Shown here: piece after piece, positions 10,214 to 24,853 of the stretch
Layout: each line of letters starts with the position of its first letter
Numbering within the stretch: the stretch's first letter is position 1
Assembly (NCBI RefSeq): GCF_009602465.1
Contig: NZ_WBKP01000035.1
Span: forward strand, 1-40,926
Reading direction: 5' to 3'
Source: Cumulibacter manganitolerans
Lineage (GTDB): Bacteria; Actinomycetota; Actinomycetes; Mycobacteriales; Antricoccaceae
DNA length: 40,926 bases
Program-made: the position numbers and the translations under genes
Notes under the pieces: model-generated
Seen by the model: the letters and a program-made list of their open reading frames with translations, nothing else
Database searches by the model: none
Told to the model about the DNA's origin: nothing

Positions 10214-11215
10214 GTGGCCAGGGGGCCGACCCGCGGCAGAACACTCATCCGCGGATCGTGGTTGTTCGACGGCACCGGCGCGGCACTGATCGCCGAGCCC
10301 GCGGTGCTGGTCGACGACGACCGGATCATCGGCGTGTTCAGCGCTGGCTCGTCCGGCGGGGGAAGCCCTCCGCCGGTGGGGACCACGGTCATCGACCTGC
10401 CGGGCTGCACGCTTCTTCCCGGGCTGATCGACACCCACGTGCATCTGGCGTTCGACGCCGGACCCGACCCGGTCGGCGCGCTGGCCGCGCGGTCGGACGA
10501 CGCGGTGGTCGCGGCGATGATCGATGCGGGCCGGTCCGCGCTGCGCGGTGGCGTGACGACCGTCCGCGACCTCGGCGATCGGGACTACCTGTCCCTGGGG
10601 CTGCGCGGCCGTGCGGACCTGCCCACGATCGTCGCCTCCGGGCCACCGATCACCACCCGGCAGGGGCACTGCCACTACCTCGGTGGCGGCATCGAGCCGA
10701 CCGAGCCGGCGATGCGGCGGGCGGTGGCCGAGCATGCCGACCGAGGCGTCGACGTCGTCAAGGTGATGGCCAGCGGGGGAACCCTGACGCCCGGCACCTA
10801 CCAGCACCTGCCGCAGTTCGACGGCCCGCTGCTGCGGGTGGCGGTCGACGAGGCGCACCGCCGCGGGCTGCCGCTGACGGCGCACGCGCACGCCGTCACC
10901 GCGGTGCTGGATGCAGTCGCCGCAGGGGCCGACGGCGTGGAGCACTGCAGCTTCTGGACCGAGGACGGCGTCGCGGCGCCGTCCAACGAGCAGCTGGACG
11001 CGTTGAAGCGCTCCGGGATCGTGGTCGGCGCGACCGTTGGGATGGTGCCCTTCCCCGGGGCGCAGCCGCCTGCGGCGGTGCTTCGGCGAATGCCGGGGCG
11101 CATCGCGGCCGGCTACGACGCCGACCTGCTGGCGGTCGACGGCGACCCGCTGCAGGACCCGGCCGCCCTGGGCCGCGTCCGGCAGGTGCTCGTGCGTGGC
11201 CGGCTGGTCACTTGA
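10214..11215 (+). CDS. Amidohydrolase-family protein with apparent internal deletion (possibly inactive)
   Basis: The protein (333 residues) belongs to the metal-dependent amidohydrolase superfamily, in the imidazolonepropionase/prolidase-like group. The N-terminal HxH metal motif (His75 and His77 in DTHVHLAFD), a candidate bridging Lys183 (VVKVMASGG), the AHAHA histidines (224, 226) and a further GVEHCSF histidine are present. After the VGATVG strand, however, the sequence passes straight from PPAAVLRRM to PGRIAAGYDADLLAVDGDP. Family members normally have some 70 residues between these points, including the GTDAG-type catalytic aspartate. That segment is missing while the frame is kept. The GTG start at 10214 is 9 bases after the prenyl synthase stop. 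The original substrate is unknown and activity is doubtful. Confidence 0.75.
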   Translation: MARGPTRGRTLIRGSWLFDGTGAALIAEPAVLVDDDRIIGVFSAGSSGGGSPPPVGTTVIDLPGCTLLPGLIDTHVHLAFDAGPDPVGALAARSDDAVVAAMIDAGRSALRGGVTTVRDLGDRDYLSLGLRGRADLPTIVASGPPITTRQGHCHYLGGGIEPTEPAMRRAVAEHADRGVDVVKVMASGGTLTPGTYQHLPQFDGPLLRVAVDEAHRRGLPLTAHAHAVTAVLDAVAAGADGVEHCSFWTEDGVAAPSNEQLDALKRSGIVVGATVGMVPFPGAQPPAAVLRRMPGRIAAGYDADLLAVDGDPLQDPAALGRVRQVLVRGRLVT

Positions 11216-11241
11216 CACATGTGATCGGCGCCACGTAACGT
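11212..11241 (+). promoter_or_regulatory. Candidate promoter of the ferredoxin-P450 operon
   Basis: TTGACA (11212-11217) and TAACGT (11236-11241) are separated by 18 bases, a good match to the housekeeping promoter pattern. The -35 element lies on top of the amidohydrolase stop codon. An 8-base palindrome, CACATGTG (11216-11223), overlaps the -35 element and could be a regulator site. The ferredoxin start is about 40 bases further downstream. Confidence 0.5.
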
Positions 11242-11281
11242 CGCGGCGAGTTGATACGTCAGTCATCTTCGCGAGGGCCGG

Positions 11282-11479
11282 ATGAGGATTTCCTGCAACT
11301 ACGGCGTCTGCACCGGGAACGGCCTGTGCGAGGAGGCCGCGCCGGACTACTTCGAGATCCAGGACAACGGCGATCTGCTGATCCTCCGCGAGGACGTCGC
11401 GACCGACGACGTTCCGGAGGTCGAGCGCGCGGTGGCCGGCTGCCCCACCCAGGCGCTCACCCTCGACGACGAGACCTAG
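11282..11479 (+). CDS. 3Fe-4S ferredoxin, P450 redox partner
   Basis: This 65-residue protein is a small ferredoxin of the kind that feeds electrons to actinobacterial cytochromes P450. Cysteines at residues 10, 16 and 54 (CTGNGLC and CPTQAL) form the three-cysteine pattern; the position that would be a fourth ligand is Asn13, so a [3Fe-4S] cluster is expected. The rest is acidic, as usual for the family. The ATG at 11282 follows a GAGGG ribosome-binding site. The P450 gene starts 22 bases after its stop, which makes the partnership very likely. A ferredoxin reductase gene is not seen in the window. Confidence 0.9.
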   Translation: MRISCNYGVCTGNGLCEEAAPDYFEIQDNGDLLILREDVATDDVPEVERAVAGCPTQALTLDDET

Positions 11480-11501
11480 CCACCGACGAAGGACGAGTGC
11501 C

Positions 11502-12881
11502 ATGACGGCTGTACACATCGAGGGGATCGACGCCACCGTCACGATCCCGAGCCCGACCGATCGGCCGGCGACGACCGACAAGGACATCTCCAGCCAGCGG
11601 TTCTGGGCGCAGTCGTTCGACGAGCGTGAGAAGACGTTCGCGTGGCTGCGCGAGCACGCCCCCGTCAGCTGGCACCGCCCGCTGGAGGTGGAGTATCCCG
11701 TCGAGGTGCACCACGAGCGCGGCTTCTGGGCGATCGTCAAGGCGAAGGACATCACCTACGTCAGCCGCAACCACGAGCTGTTCAGCTCCGACCAGCAGAT
11801 CAACAACATCATGCTGCGGCCGCGGTTCCCCGCGGCCATCAGCCGGCCCTCCTGCCTCGAGATGGACCCGCCGCTGCACACCGACTACCGCAAGGTGATG
11901 AGCACGGCGTTCACCCCGAAGGGGGTCCGGCGGATCACCGACAAGATCAACGAGCGCGCCGCGCAGATCATCGACCGCGTGGTGGGCGCCGGTGACATCG
12001 ACTTCGTCGAGGAGGTCTCGGCAAAGCTCCCCATGCTCACCGTCGCCGACATGGTCGGCGTGCCCGAGAGCCAGGTGCACGCCTTCGCGCAGGCCGCAGA
12101 CGGCTTCGTCGGTGCACACGACCCGGACGTCAACGGCGGCATGGACCCGACGGAGTTCGCTCTGCAGCAGGTCGGCATCGTCATGCAGATCGGCCTGGAG
12201 GCGATGGCCTATCGCAAGGACCATCCCTCGGACGACATCGCGACCGCGCTGGCGAACGCCGACCACGTCTTCGGCCGGCCGCTGAACCAGGCCGAGGTGG
12301 GCGCGGTCATGCTGCTGCTGGCGGTCGCCGGCAACGACACCACGAAGCAGACCACGACCCGCACGGTCATGTCGCTCTGGGAGCACCCCGAGCAGCGCGC
12401 GTGGCTGATGGAGGACTTCGACGGGCGGATCATGCCCTCGATCGACGAGTTCGTCCGGCACGCCTCGCCGGTGATCGAGTTCGCGCGGACCGCGACGCGC
12501 GACGTCGAGCTGGGCGGTCAGCTGATCCCCCAGGGCGACAAGGTGGTCATCTTCTACTGCTCGGGCAACCGCGACGATGAGGTGTTCACCGATCCGGCCC
12601 GCTTCGACCTGCAGCGCCCGGCGTCCAACCACGTCGGGTTCGGTGGCGGGGGAGTGCACTTCTGCCTCGGCAACGGCGTCGCCAAGGCCCAGCTGCGTGC
12701 GATGTTCCAGCAGATCCTCACCAAGCTGCCCGGCATGCAGATCACCGGCGAGCCCGTACCGCTGTTGAGCGAGTTCATCCGCGGCGTGAAGCACCTCCCG
12801 GTGCACATCCCCAGACCGTCCGGGAAGGACCACCGCCACGCCCAGGTCAGCGACATGCGCGTGAAGAAAGGAAGACGGTGA
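11502..12881 (+). CDS. Cytochrome P450
   Basis: The 459-residue protein is a soluble bacterial cytochrome P450 monooxygenase. The heme-binding loop FGGGGVHFCLGNGVAKAQL has the thiolate ligand at Cys388. The oxygen-activating I-helix motif is AGNDT at residues 276-280, in which Asn replaces the more common residue before the acid, and an ExxR-like helix follows. The general pattern resembles actinobacterial P450s acting on sterols or lipids (CYP124/125/142-like), but I cannot assign the substrate. The ATG at 11502 is preceded by GAAGGACGAG. It shares an operon with the ferredoxin at 11282 and overlaps the next, broken gene by 4 bases. Confidence 0.93.
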   Translation: MTAVHIEGIDATVTIPSPTDRPATTDKDISSQRFWAQSFDEREKTFAWLREHAPVSWHRPLEVEYPVEVHHERGFWAIVKAKDITYVSRNHELFSSDQQINNIMLRPRFPAAISRPSCLEMDPPLHTDYRKVMSTAFTPKGVRRITDKINERAAQIIDRVVGAGDIDFVEEVSAKLPMLTVADMVGVPESQVHAFAQAADGFVGAHDPDVNGGMDPTEFALQQVGIVMQIGLEAMAYRKDHPSDDIATALANADHVFGRPLNQAEVGAVMLLLAVAGNDTTKQTTTRTVMSLWEHPEQRAWLMEDFDGRIMPSIDEFVRHASPVIEFARTATRDVELGGQLIPQGDKVVIFYCSGNRDDEVFTDPARFDLQRPASNHVGFGGGGVHFCLGNGVAKAQLRAMFQQILTKLPGMQITGEPVPLLSEFIRGVKHLPVHIPRPSGKDHRHAQVSDMRVKKGRR

Positions 12882-13364
12882 CCCGGCAAGGGGCGAGTAT
12901 CCGGCCAGACGACGAGGCGGCAGTGCTCGGCGGGTCGCTGCTCGGTCGGCTGAGCGGTCCCATCATGGTGGGGTGCGCTGCGGTCCTCGCGCCGGCGATG
13001 ATGTCGGACGTCTACCCGGGCGCCGGCGCCGCGGTTCTCGTATGTGGAGCGATCGTCCTGGCGTGGAGCGTCGCTCGCGCTGGCCGCCTTGCCGTGGTGG
13101 CGACGTCCCAGGCGTTGGTCGTGGTGAACCCGTTTCGGACGGTTCGCATCGACTGGGACGACATCGCCTCGGTGCGACACGTGCAGACCCCGTGGACGTC
13201 GACCCCCCGGGGTGCACCGCAACGGCGCGTCTTCAGTATCAGTCATAGCGCTTTCGGGACGGTTCAACGATGTCCGTTACGAGTGGTACGTCGAGTCCGC
13301 AGACGTCGTCGGCGACCATGGCGTCGCCCGCGGCATCCTCGCGGAACTGACAAGCCAGCGATAG
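12878..13364 (+). pseudogene. PH-domain-like membrane protein gene, frameshifted
   Basis: From the GTG at 12878, which overlaps the P450 stop (GTGA), the frame encodes two hydrophobic helices (about residues 25-70) and then a bacterial PH-domain-like start (VVNPFRTVRIDWDDIASVRHV). After about 13203 the original frame degenerates into an arginine-rich run that continues antisense over the next gene. The +1 frame instead gives plausible protein (RFNDVRYEWYVESADVV through AELTSQR) ending at TAG 13362-13364. Over 13263-13361 about 26 of 33 codons in that frame end in G or C, against 13 of 33 in the original frame. One extra base, or two lost, near the C6-G4 run at 13203-13212 explains it. The cause could be real decay or a sequencing error. 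Confidence 0.7.
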
Positions 13365-13385
13365 CATCGGGCGGCCGGCGGTTCG

Positions 13386-13817
13386 TCAGTGCGCGCGGGC
13401 GACGTCCGAGTCGCGCAGCAGCGGCGTGCGGTCGCGCGGACCGTCGATCGACTCCTCCCGGATGCGCCAGAGCGAGAGCGACGCGAGCGCCAGCCCGATC
13501 GCGCTGGCCAGGCCGCCCGATCCACCGAAGGGCGCGAGCACGCACACCACCAGGATCACCACGAAGCTGAGATGCGCCGCACCCAGCCGATGCAGCAGCG
13601 GCGCCTCCGCCAGCGAGTGCTCGCGCGCGAACCATGCGCCGTACGCCGCGCAGGCGCCGAACGCCAGCAGCATGACGAAGGCGAAGACGCCGGCGACCCG
13701 CTTGCCGAGCACCGCCCCCACCGCGTCCGAGGAGTTCATCAGCGCGGCAAGGCCCAGCACCAGGAAGGCGAGTGAGCGCAGCGGCGCGCGCACGACGCGA
13801 TATGCGATCGGGTTCAT
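13386..13817 (-). CDS. Small integral membrane protein, function unknown
   Basis: This 143-residue protein is not recognised. It shows four hydrophobic segments (about residues 14-30, 38-62, 76-97 and 100-115), basic residues near the N-terminus and a charged C-terminal tail (REESIDGPRDR). That fits a four-helix inner-membrane protein of unknown role. The ATG at 13817 is preceded by a good ribosome-binding site (AGGGGGA on the minus strand). It is convergent with the broken PH-domain gene, whose uncorrected reading frame would run antisense across it; good coding character here is one reason to reject that longer frame. A possible -10 element, CATAAT, lies at 13887-13892 on the minus strand. 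Confidence 0.68.
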   Translation of the reverse strand: MNPIAYRVVRAPLRSLAFLVLGLAALMNSSDAVGAVLGKRVAGVFAFVMLLAFGACAAYGAWFAREHSLAEAPLLHRLGAAHLSFVVILVVCVLAPFGGSGGLASAIGLALASLSLWRIREESIDGPRDRTPLLRDSDVARAH

Positions 13818-13975
13818 GGTTCCCCCTGTGGTGACCCACGCCCTGGATTGGGGGCTTTTTGTCCCGCAGATGGCGATGTGAACCCTATTATGCGGCGCGT
13901 TCGGGTGAACTCCAGGGAAACGTCAGGTAAACCCGAGAAACGATGCAGAACCGTGGCCGAGGGCCAGGCGGGTGC

Positions 13976-15037
13976 TCAGACGCTCCAGGTGTCCTTGCCG
14001 CGCAACAGGGCATCGAGGTCGTGCGCGCCGGTCTGCATCTGGTGCTGCAGCTGCTCCTGGGCCTGCGAGTCGTACGTCGGCCTGTGCGCCTGGCGGAAGA
14101 TGCCCATCGGGGTGTGCGTCAGATCGGTGCCCGAGAGCCGCGACAGGGCGAAGGCGTAGGCCGGATCGTCGGCGTGCGCATCGTGCGTCACGATCTGCGA
14201 CGGATCCACCGACGCCTCATCGACGACCTTCAGGGAGAACCCGTCGCGGACGACGGCCCGCCGGTGCTCCTTGCCGAAGACCAGCGGCTGCCCGTGCTCG
14301 ATCGGCAGGATCGCCTCGTCGCGGGTGTCCGGGTTCTTCAGGATGTCGAACGCCCCGTCGTTGAAGATGTTGCAGTTCTGGTAGATCTCCACCAACGCGG
14401 TCCCGTTGTGCTGCGCCGCGGCCGTCAGCACGGACGTCAGGTGCTTGCGGTCCGAGTCGAGCGTGCGGGCGACGAACGACGCCTCCGCGCCGAGCGCCAG
14501 CGACACCGGGTTGAACGGGTGGTCGAGCGAGCCGACCGGGGTCGACTTGGTGATCTTCCCGACCTCCGACGTGGGGGAGTACTGCCCCTTGGTCAGCCCG
14601 TAGATGCGGTTGTTGAACAGCAGGATCTTCACGTTCACGTTGCGTCGCAGCGCATGGATCAGGTGGTTGCCGCCGATCGACAGCGAGTCGCCGTCGCCGG
14701 TGATGACCCACACCGAGAGGTCCGGACGCGCCGTCGCCAGCCCGGTGGCGATCGCCGGCGCGCGGCCGTGGATCGAGTGCATGCCGTACGTATCGACGTA
14801 GTAGGGGAACCGCGACGAGCAGCCGATTCCGGAGACCATCACGACGTTCTCGCGCTTGACGCCGAGATCGGGCAGGAACCCCTGGAACGCCGCGAGGATC
14901 GCGTAGTCACCGCAGCCGGGGCACCAGCGCACCTCCGAGGAGGACGTGAAGTCCTTGCGGGTCTGCGGTTCCTCGGCAAGCGGTACGCCGTCCATGCCAC
15001 CGACCTTGGGCATTCCGAGCATCACCTGTGAGGTCAC
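13976..15037 (-). CDS. korB: 2-oxoglutarate (2-oxoacid):ferredoxin oxidoreductase, beta subunit
   Basis: KorB (353 residues) is the thiamine-diphosphate and [4Fe-4S] subunit of the enzyme that oxidatively decarboxylates 2-oxoglutarate to succinyl-CoA while reducing ferredoxin. The cluster cysteines are seen in WCPGCGDYAIL, GIGCSSR and YQNCNIFNDG, and the thiamine/magnesium motif is GDGDSLSIGGNH followed by NNRIYGLTKGQYSPTS. The GTG at 15037 overlaps the korA stop by 4 bases and starts MTSQVMLGMPKVGG; an ATG at 15022 is an alternative. Mycobacterial KorAB is an oxygen-tolerant TCA variant; the same role is inferred here. Confidence 0.93.
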   Translation of the reverse strand: MTSQVMLGMPKVGGMDGVPLAEEPQTRKDFTSSSEVRWCPGCGDYAILAAFQGFLPDLGVKRENVVMVSGIGCSSRFPYYVDTYGMHSIHGRAPAIATGLATARPDLSVWVITGDGDSLSIGGNHLIHALRRNVNVKILLFNNRIYGLTKGQYSPTSEVGKITKSTPVGSLDHPFNPVSLALGAEASFVARTLDSDRKHLTSVLTAAAQHNGTALVEIYQNCNIFNDGAFDILKNPDTRDEAILPIEHGQPLVFGKEHRRAVVRDGFSLKVVDEASVDPSQIVTHDAHADDPAYAFALSRLSGTDLTHTPMGIFRQAHRPTYDSQAQEQLQHQMQTGAHDLDALLRGKDTWSV

Positions 15038-16893
15038 GAGCCGTCCACTTCCTTCACGATCTGGCCCAATACGTCTTCCAGCTCCACGGCGCCGAACGGC
15101 AGCCCGCGGACCTTGTTGTAGCCCTCGGCGTCCACCAGGTACTTCGCGCGCACCAGCATCCGCAGCTGCCCGAGGTTCATCTCCGGGATGATCACGCGCT
15201 CGTAGCGGGCGAGCACCTCGCCGAGGTCGTTCGGCAGCGGGTTCACGTGTCGCAGGTGCGCCTGCGCGATCTTGCCGCCGGAGGCCCGCACCCGACGAAC
15301 GCCGGCGGTGATCGGGCCGTACGTCGAGCCCCAGCCGAGCGCCAGCACCTTCGCGGACCCGGACGGGTCGTCGATGGCGGTGGGTGCGTACGTCGACGCG
15401 ATGCCGTCGACCTTGCCCTGCCGCAGCCGCACCATCAGGTCGTGGTTGTCGGGGTCGTAGGAGATCTCGCCGGTCTCGTTCGCCTTCTCGATGCCGCCGA
15501 TCCGGTGCTCGAGCCCCGCCGTTCCCGGGATCGCCCACGCGCGGGCGAGCGTCTCGGGGTCGCGCTTGTAAGGCAGGAACTGGCCGTCCGCACCGTTGGG
15601 CTCGGTGGCGCGGTTCAGCTCGATCGGCTCGAGGTCGCTGACCGACGGCACCTGCCACGGCTCGCTGCCGTTGCCGATGTAGCCGTCGGACAGCAGGATC
15701 ACCGGGGTGCGGTAGGTCAGCGCGATACGGGCCGCCTCGATCGCCGCGTCGAACGCGTCGGACGGCGACTTCGCCGCGATCACCGGCACCGGCGACTCGC
15801 CGTTGCGGCCGTACACCGCCTGCAGCAGGTCGGCCTGCTCGGTCTTCGTCGGCAGGCCCGTCGACGGGCCGCCGCGCTGCACGTCGATGATCAGCAGCGG
15901 CAGCTCGAGGGAGACGGCCAGGCCGATCGTCTCGGCCTTGAGCGCCACACCCGGGCCGGACGTCGTCGTCACGCCCAGGTGGCCGCCGAAGGACGCGCCG
16001 AGCGCCGAGGCGATACCGGCGATCTCGTCCTCGGCCTGGAAGGTGAGCACGTTGAACGACTTCAGCGCCGAGAGCTCGTGCAGGATGTCCGAGGCGGGGG
16101 TGATCGGGTAGCTGCCCAGGAACACCGGCAGGCCCGCCAGCCGCCCGGCGGTCACCAAGCCGTAGGCCAGCGCCTTGTTGCCGGTGATCGTGCGGTAGGT
16201 GCCCTTGGGCAGGGCCGCCGGCGACACCTCGTAGCTCACCGAGAACGACTCGGTGGTCTCGCCGTACGCCCAACCGGCCTTGAAGGCGGCGATGTTGGCC
16301 TCGGCGATCACGGGGTCCTTCGCGAACTTCTTGCGCAGGAACTCGGCGGTGCCCTCGGTGGGCCGGTTGTACATCCAGCACAGCAGACCCAGCGCGAACA
16401 TGTTCTTGCTGCGCTGCGCCTCCTTCTTGCCGATCTCGAAGTCCTTGAGGGCCTCGACGGTCAGCGACGTCAGCTGCACCGGGTGCACGCGCACGCGGTG
16501 CAGCGAGTCGTCCTCCAGGGGGTTCGAGCCGTAGCCGACCTTCTGCAGGTTGCGCTTGGTGAACTCGTCGGTGTTGACGATGACGTCCTTGCCGTCCGGG
16601 ACGTCCTTGATGTTGGCCTTCAGCGCGGCCGGGTTCATCGCGACGAGCACGTCGGGGGCGTCCCCGGGCGTCACGATGTCGTAGTCGGCGAAGTGCAGCT
16701 GGAAGCTCGAGACGCCGGCGAGGGTGCCGGCGGGGGCGCGGATCTCGGCGGGGAAGTTGGGCAGCGTGGACAGGTCGTTGCCGAACGCCGCCGTCTCGGT
16801 GGTGAACCGGTCGCCGGTGAGCTGCATTCCGTCGCCTGAGTCTCCGGCGATGCGGATGACGACGCGCTGCAGCTGCTTGGTTTCCTTCGCCAT
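15034..16893 (-). CDS. korA: 2-oxoglutarate (2-oxoacid):ferredoxin oxidoreductase, alpha subunit (gamma-alpha fusion)
   Basis: KorA (619 residues) is the partner of KorB. It begins with a gamma-type domain (RIAGDSGDGMQLTGDRF, residues 13-29; PNFPAEIRAPAGTLAGVSSF) and continues into the alpha domain (GSYPITPASDILHELS; the EDEIAGIASALGASFGGHLG segment), which contributes to thiamine binding and the 2-oxoacid site. This fused arrangement is usual for actinobacterial KorA. The ATG at 16893 follows AAGGAAGAAGG on the minus strand. A longer frame to 16966 belongs to another phase and is not used. The gene is divergent from amtB across a 318-base gap. Confidence 0.93.
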   Translation of the reverse strand: MAKETKQLQRVVIRIAGDSGDGMQLTGDRFTTETAAFGNDLSTLPNFPAEIRAPAGTLAGVSSFQLHFADYDIVTPGDAPDVLVAMNPAALKANIKDVPDGKDVIVNTDEFTKRNLQKVGYGSNPLEDDSLHRVRVHPVQLTSLTVEALKDFEIGKKEAQRSKNMFALGLLCWMYNRPTEGTAEFLRKKFAKDPVIAEANIAAFKAGWAYGETTESFSVSYEVSPAALPKGTYRTITGNKALAYGLVTAGRLAGLPVFLGSYPITPASDILHELSALKSFNVLTFQAEDEIAGIASALGASFGGHLGVTTTSGPGVALKAETIGLAVSLELPLLIIDVQRGGPSTGLPTKTEQADLLQAVYGRNGESPVPVIAAKSPSDAFDAAIEAARIALTYRTPVILLSDGYIGNGSEPWQVPSVSDLEPIELNRATEPNGADGQFLPYKRDPETLARAWAIPGTAGLEHRIGGIEKANETGEISYDPDNHDLMVRLRQGKVDGIASTYAPTAIDDPSGSAKVLALGWGSTYGPITAGVRRVRASGGKIAQAHLRHVNPLPNDLGEVLARYERVIIPEMNLGQLRMLVRAKYLVDAEGYNKVRGLPFGAVELEDVLGQIVKEVDGS

Positions 16894-21231
<4,338 letters not shown>

Positions 21232-21308
21232 CACGGCACGGCGGCGCCCGGCGTGCGAAGGTGAGAGGACCACCGCAGCGCCGGCGGTGCCGACTCGAGG
21301 GGGACGTC

Positions 21309-21917
21309 GTGTACATCCTGGTAATGCGCTTCCAAGCCGGTATCGAGGGCGAGGAGCGGGTGGCGATCCGCGAGGGCAGCATCGAGAAGTTTCGTGCCCT
21401 CGGCGGCCTCGACGAGAAGTACTACCTCGGCAAGGGCGACGGCCCGGCCGCCGGAGGCGTGTACCTGTTCGACACGCGCGAGCATCTGCAGGCCTACCTC
21501 GACGGGCCGATCGTGCCGGGGATCCAGCCGCGGTACCGCGCGCCGGAGCCGCCGTCGACCGAGGTGCTCGAGGTCTGGGCGCAGGCCGAGCTCCCGGGCC
21601 CGGTGCGCCCGGGCCGGCGGCAGATCGGCTCGATCCGCTTCGCCGCGGCCCCGGCGAGCGACGCAGCCGAGCGACGGCTGCCCCCGGACGCCGAGATCGA
21701 GGCGTACGCCGCCGGCTCGGGCCTGCAGCGGCTGTTCTGGGTCCGCGACGAGACCGCCGACCGGGCCGGCGTGATCGGCGTCTGGGGCGAGATCCCGGAC
21801 CTGGATGCCGAGCTGCGCGGCGCGCGGGTGGCGGCGCTGAGCGGGGCCGACGCGGCGACCGGCCCGATCCGGTACGAGACCTACGACGTCCCGCGGGTGC
21901 TGCGCGAGCGTCCCTGA
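21309..21917 (+). CDS. YdhR-like alpha/beta-barrel protein
   Basis: The 202-residue protein begins MYILVMRFQAG and contains the KYYLGKGDGPAAGGVYLFDT and LQAYLDGPIVPGI segments typical of YdhR-type putative mono-oxygenases, a small ferredoxin-like fold whose true reaction is not established. The second half (from IGSIRFAAAP) looks like a diverged second copy of the same fold (RLFWVRDETADRAGVIGVWG). The GTG at 21309 has a strong ribosome-binding site, GAGGGGGA, just upstream. Longer frames that overlap glnD are not credible. A strong terminator hairpin follows the stop. The function is a guess from fold only. Confidence 0.75.
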   Translation: MYILVMRFQAGIEGEERVAIREGSIEKFRALGGLDEKYYLGKGDGPAAGGVYLFDTREHLQAYLDGPIVPGIQPRYRAPEPPSTEVLEVWAQAELPGPVRPGRRQIGSIRFAAAPASDAAERRLPPDAEIEAYAAGSGLQRLFWVRDETADRAGVIGVWGEIPDLDAELRGARVAALSGADAATGPIRYETYDVPRVLRERP

Positions 21918-21923
21918 GACGCG

Positions 21924-21959
21924 AGAAGGCCCGGTCCCTCGCGGGGGACCGGGCCTTCT
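21924..21959. terminator. Bidirectional hairpin terminator
   Basis: A perfect 15-base stem (21924-21938 with 21945-21959; left arm AGAAGGCCCGGTCCC) with a 6-base loop lies between the converging YdhR-like gene and sdhB, whose stop is 17 bases away. There is no long T run, as is common for terminators in high-GC actinobacteria. Confidence 0.85.
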
Positions 21960-21975
21960 GGCAGGCGGTACGGGG

Positions 21976-22715
21976 CTACGCCTTGCGCGACAGCGCGTGG
22001 CGCAGATCCATGTTCAGCGTCGAGATGACGTCCAGCGGAATGCCCTTCGGGCACGCCGTCGAGCACGCGCCGACGTTGGTGCATCCGCCGAAGCCTTCGC
22101 CGTCGTGCTGGCTGACCATGTCGACGACGCGGGAGAACCGCTCCGGCTGGCCCTGGGGGAGCTCGCCGAGGTGGGTCACCTTGGCGCCCATGAACAGCAT
22201 CGCCGAGGCGTTGGGGCAGGCCGCGACGCACGCGCCGCAGCCGATGCACTCGGCCGCCTCGAACGCGCGGTCCGCCTTGACCTTCGGCACCGGGACCGCG
22301 TGCGCCTCCGGCGCCGCGCCGGTGTTCACCGAGATGAAGCCGCCGGCCTGGATGATCCGGTCGAACGCGCTGCGGTCGACGACGAGGTCACGGATCACCG
22401 GGAACGCCTCCGCGCGCCACGGCTCGATCGTGATGGTCTCGCCGTCGCTGAAGCTGCGCATGTGCAGCTGGCAGGTGGTCGTCTTCTCCGGGCCGTGCGC
22501 GTCGCCGGAGATCATCAGGCCGCACATGCCGCAGATGCCCTCGCGGCAGTCCGAATCGAACGCGATCGGCTCCTCGCCGCCGTCGTTCAGCTGCTCGTTG
22601 AGGACGTCGAGCATCTCCAGGAACGACATGTCCGGCGAGATGTCGGTGACCTTGTACGTGACCATCCGCCCCTTGGCCTGCGGGCCGTCCTGGCGCCAGA
22701 TGTTGAGGGTGAGGT

Positions 22716-22719
<4 letters not shown>
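21976..22719 (-). CDS. sdhB: Succinate dehydrogenase iron-sulfur subunit
   Basis: SdhB (247 residues) carries electrons from the SdhA flavin to the membrane quinone site. Cysteines 58, 63, 66 and 83 ([10 protein letters not shown] and TTCQL) bind the [2Fe-2S] cluster. Cysteines 158, 161, 164 and 168 ([12 protein letters not shown]) with 213, 219 and 223 ([15 protein letters not shown]) supply the [4Fe-4S] and [3Fe-4S] clusters. The length fits the short SdhB of the mycobacterial Sdh1 type (Rv0247c). The GTG at 22719 overlaps the sdhA stop by 4 bases. The gene ends at the terminator 21924-21959. Confidence 0.95.
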
Positions 22720-24833
<2,114 letters not shown>

Positions 24834-24853
24834 ATTGTTCTTTCGTCCGTTAC

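Noticed and set aside
5789-11755. Further long minus-strand frames opposite nuoM, nuoN, the prenyl synthase and the amidohydrolase
   Set aside because: Same low-complexity charged composition without any recognisable motif; the plus-strand genes have clear family signatures.
13365-13570. Continuation of the PH-domain gene frame to 13570
   Set aside because: Runs antisense over a better-supported membrane protein gene and is arginine/proline rich; it is best explained by a frameshift upstream.
13840-13865. Possible terminator GCCC/GGGC with a T5 run on the plus strand
   Set aside because: Stem of only four pairs, and no plus-strand gene ends there.
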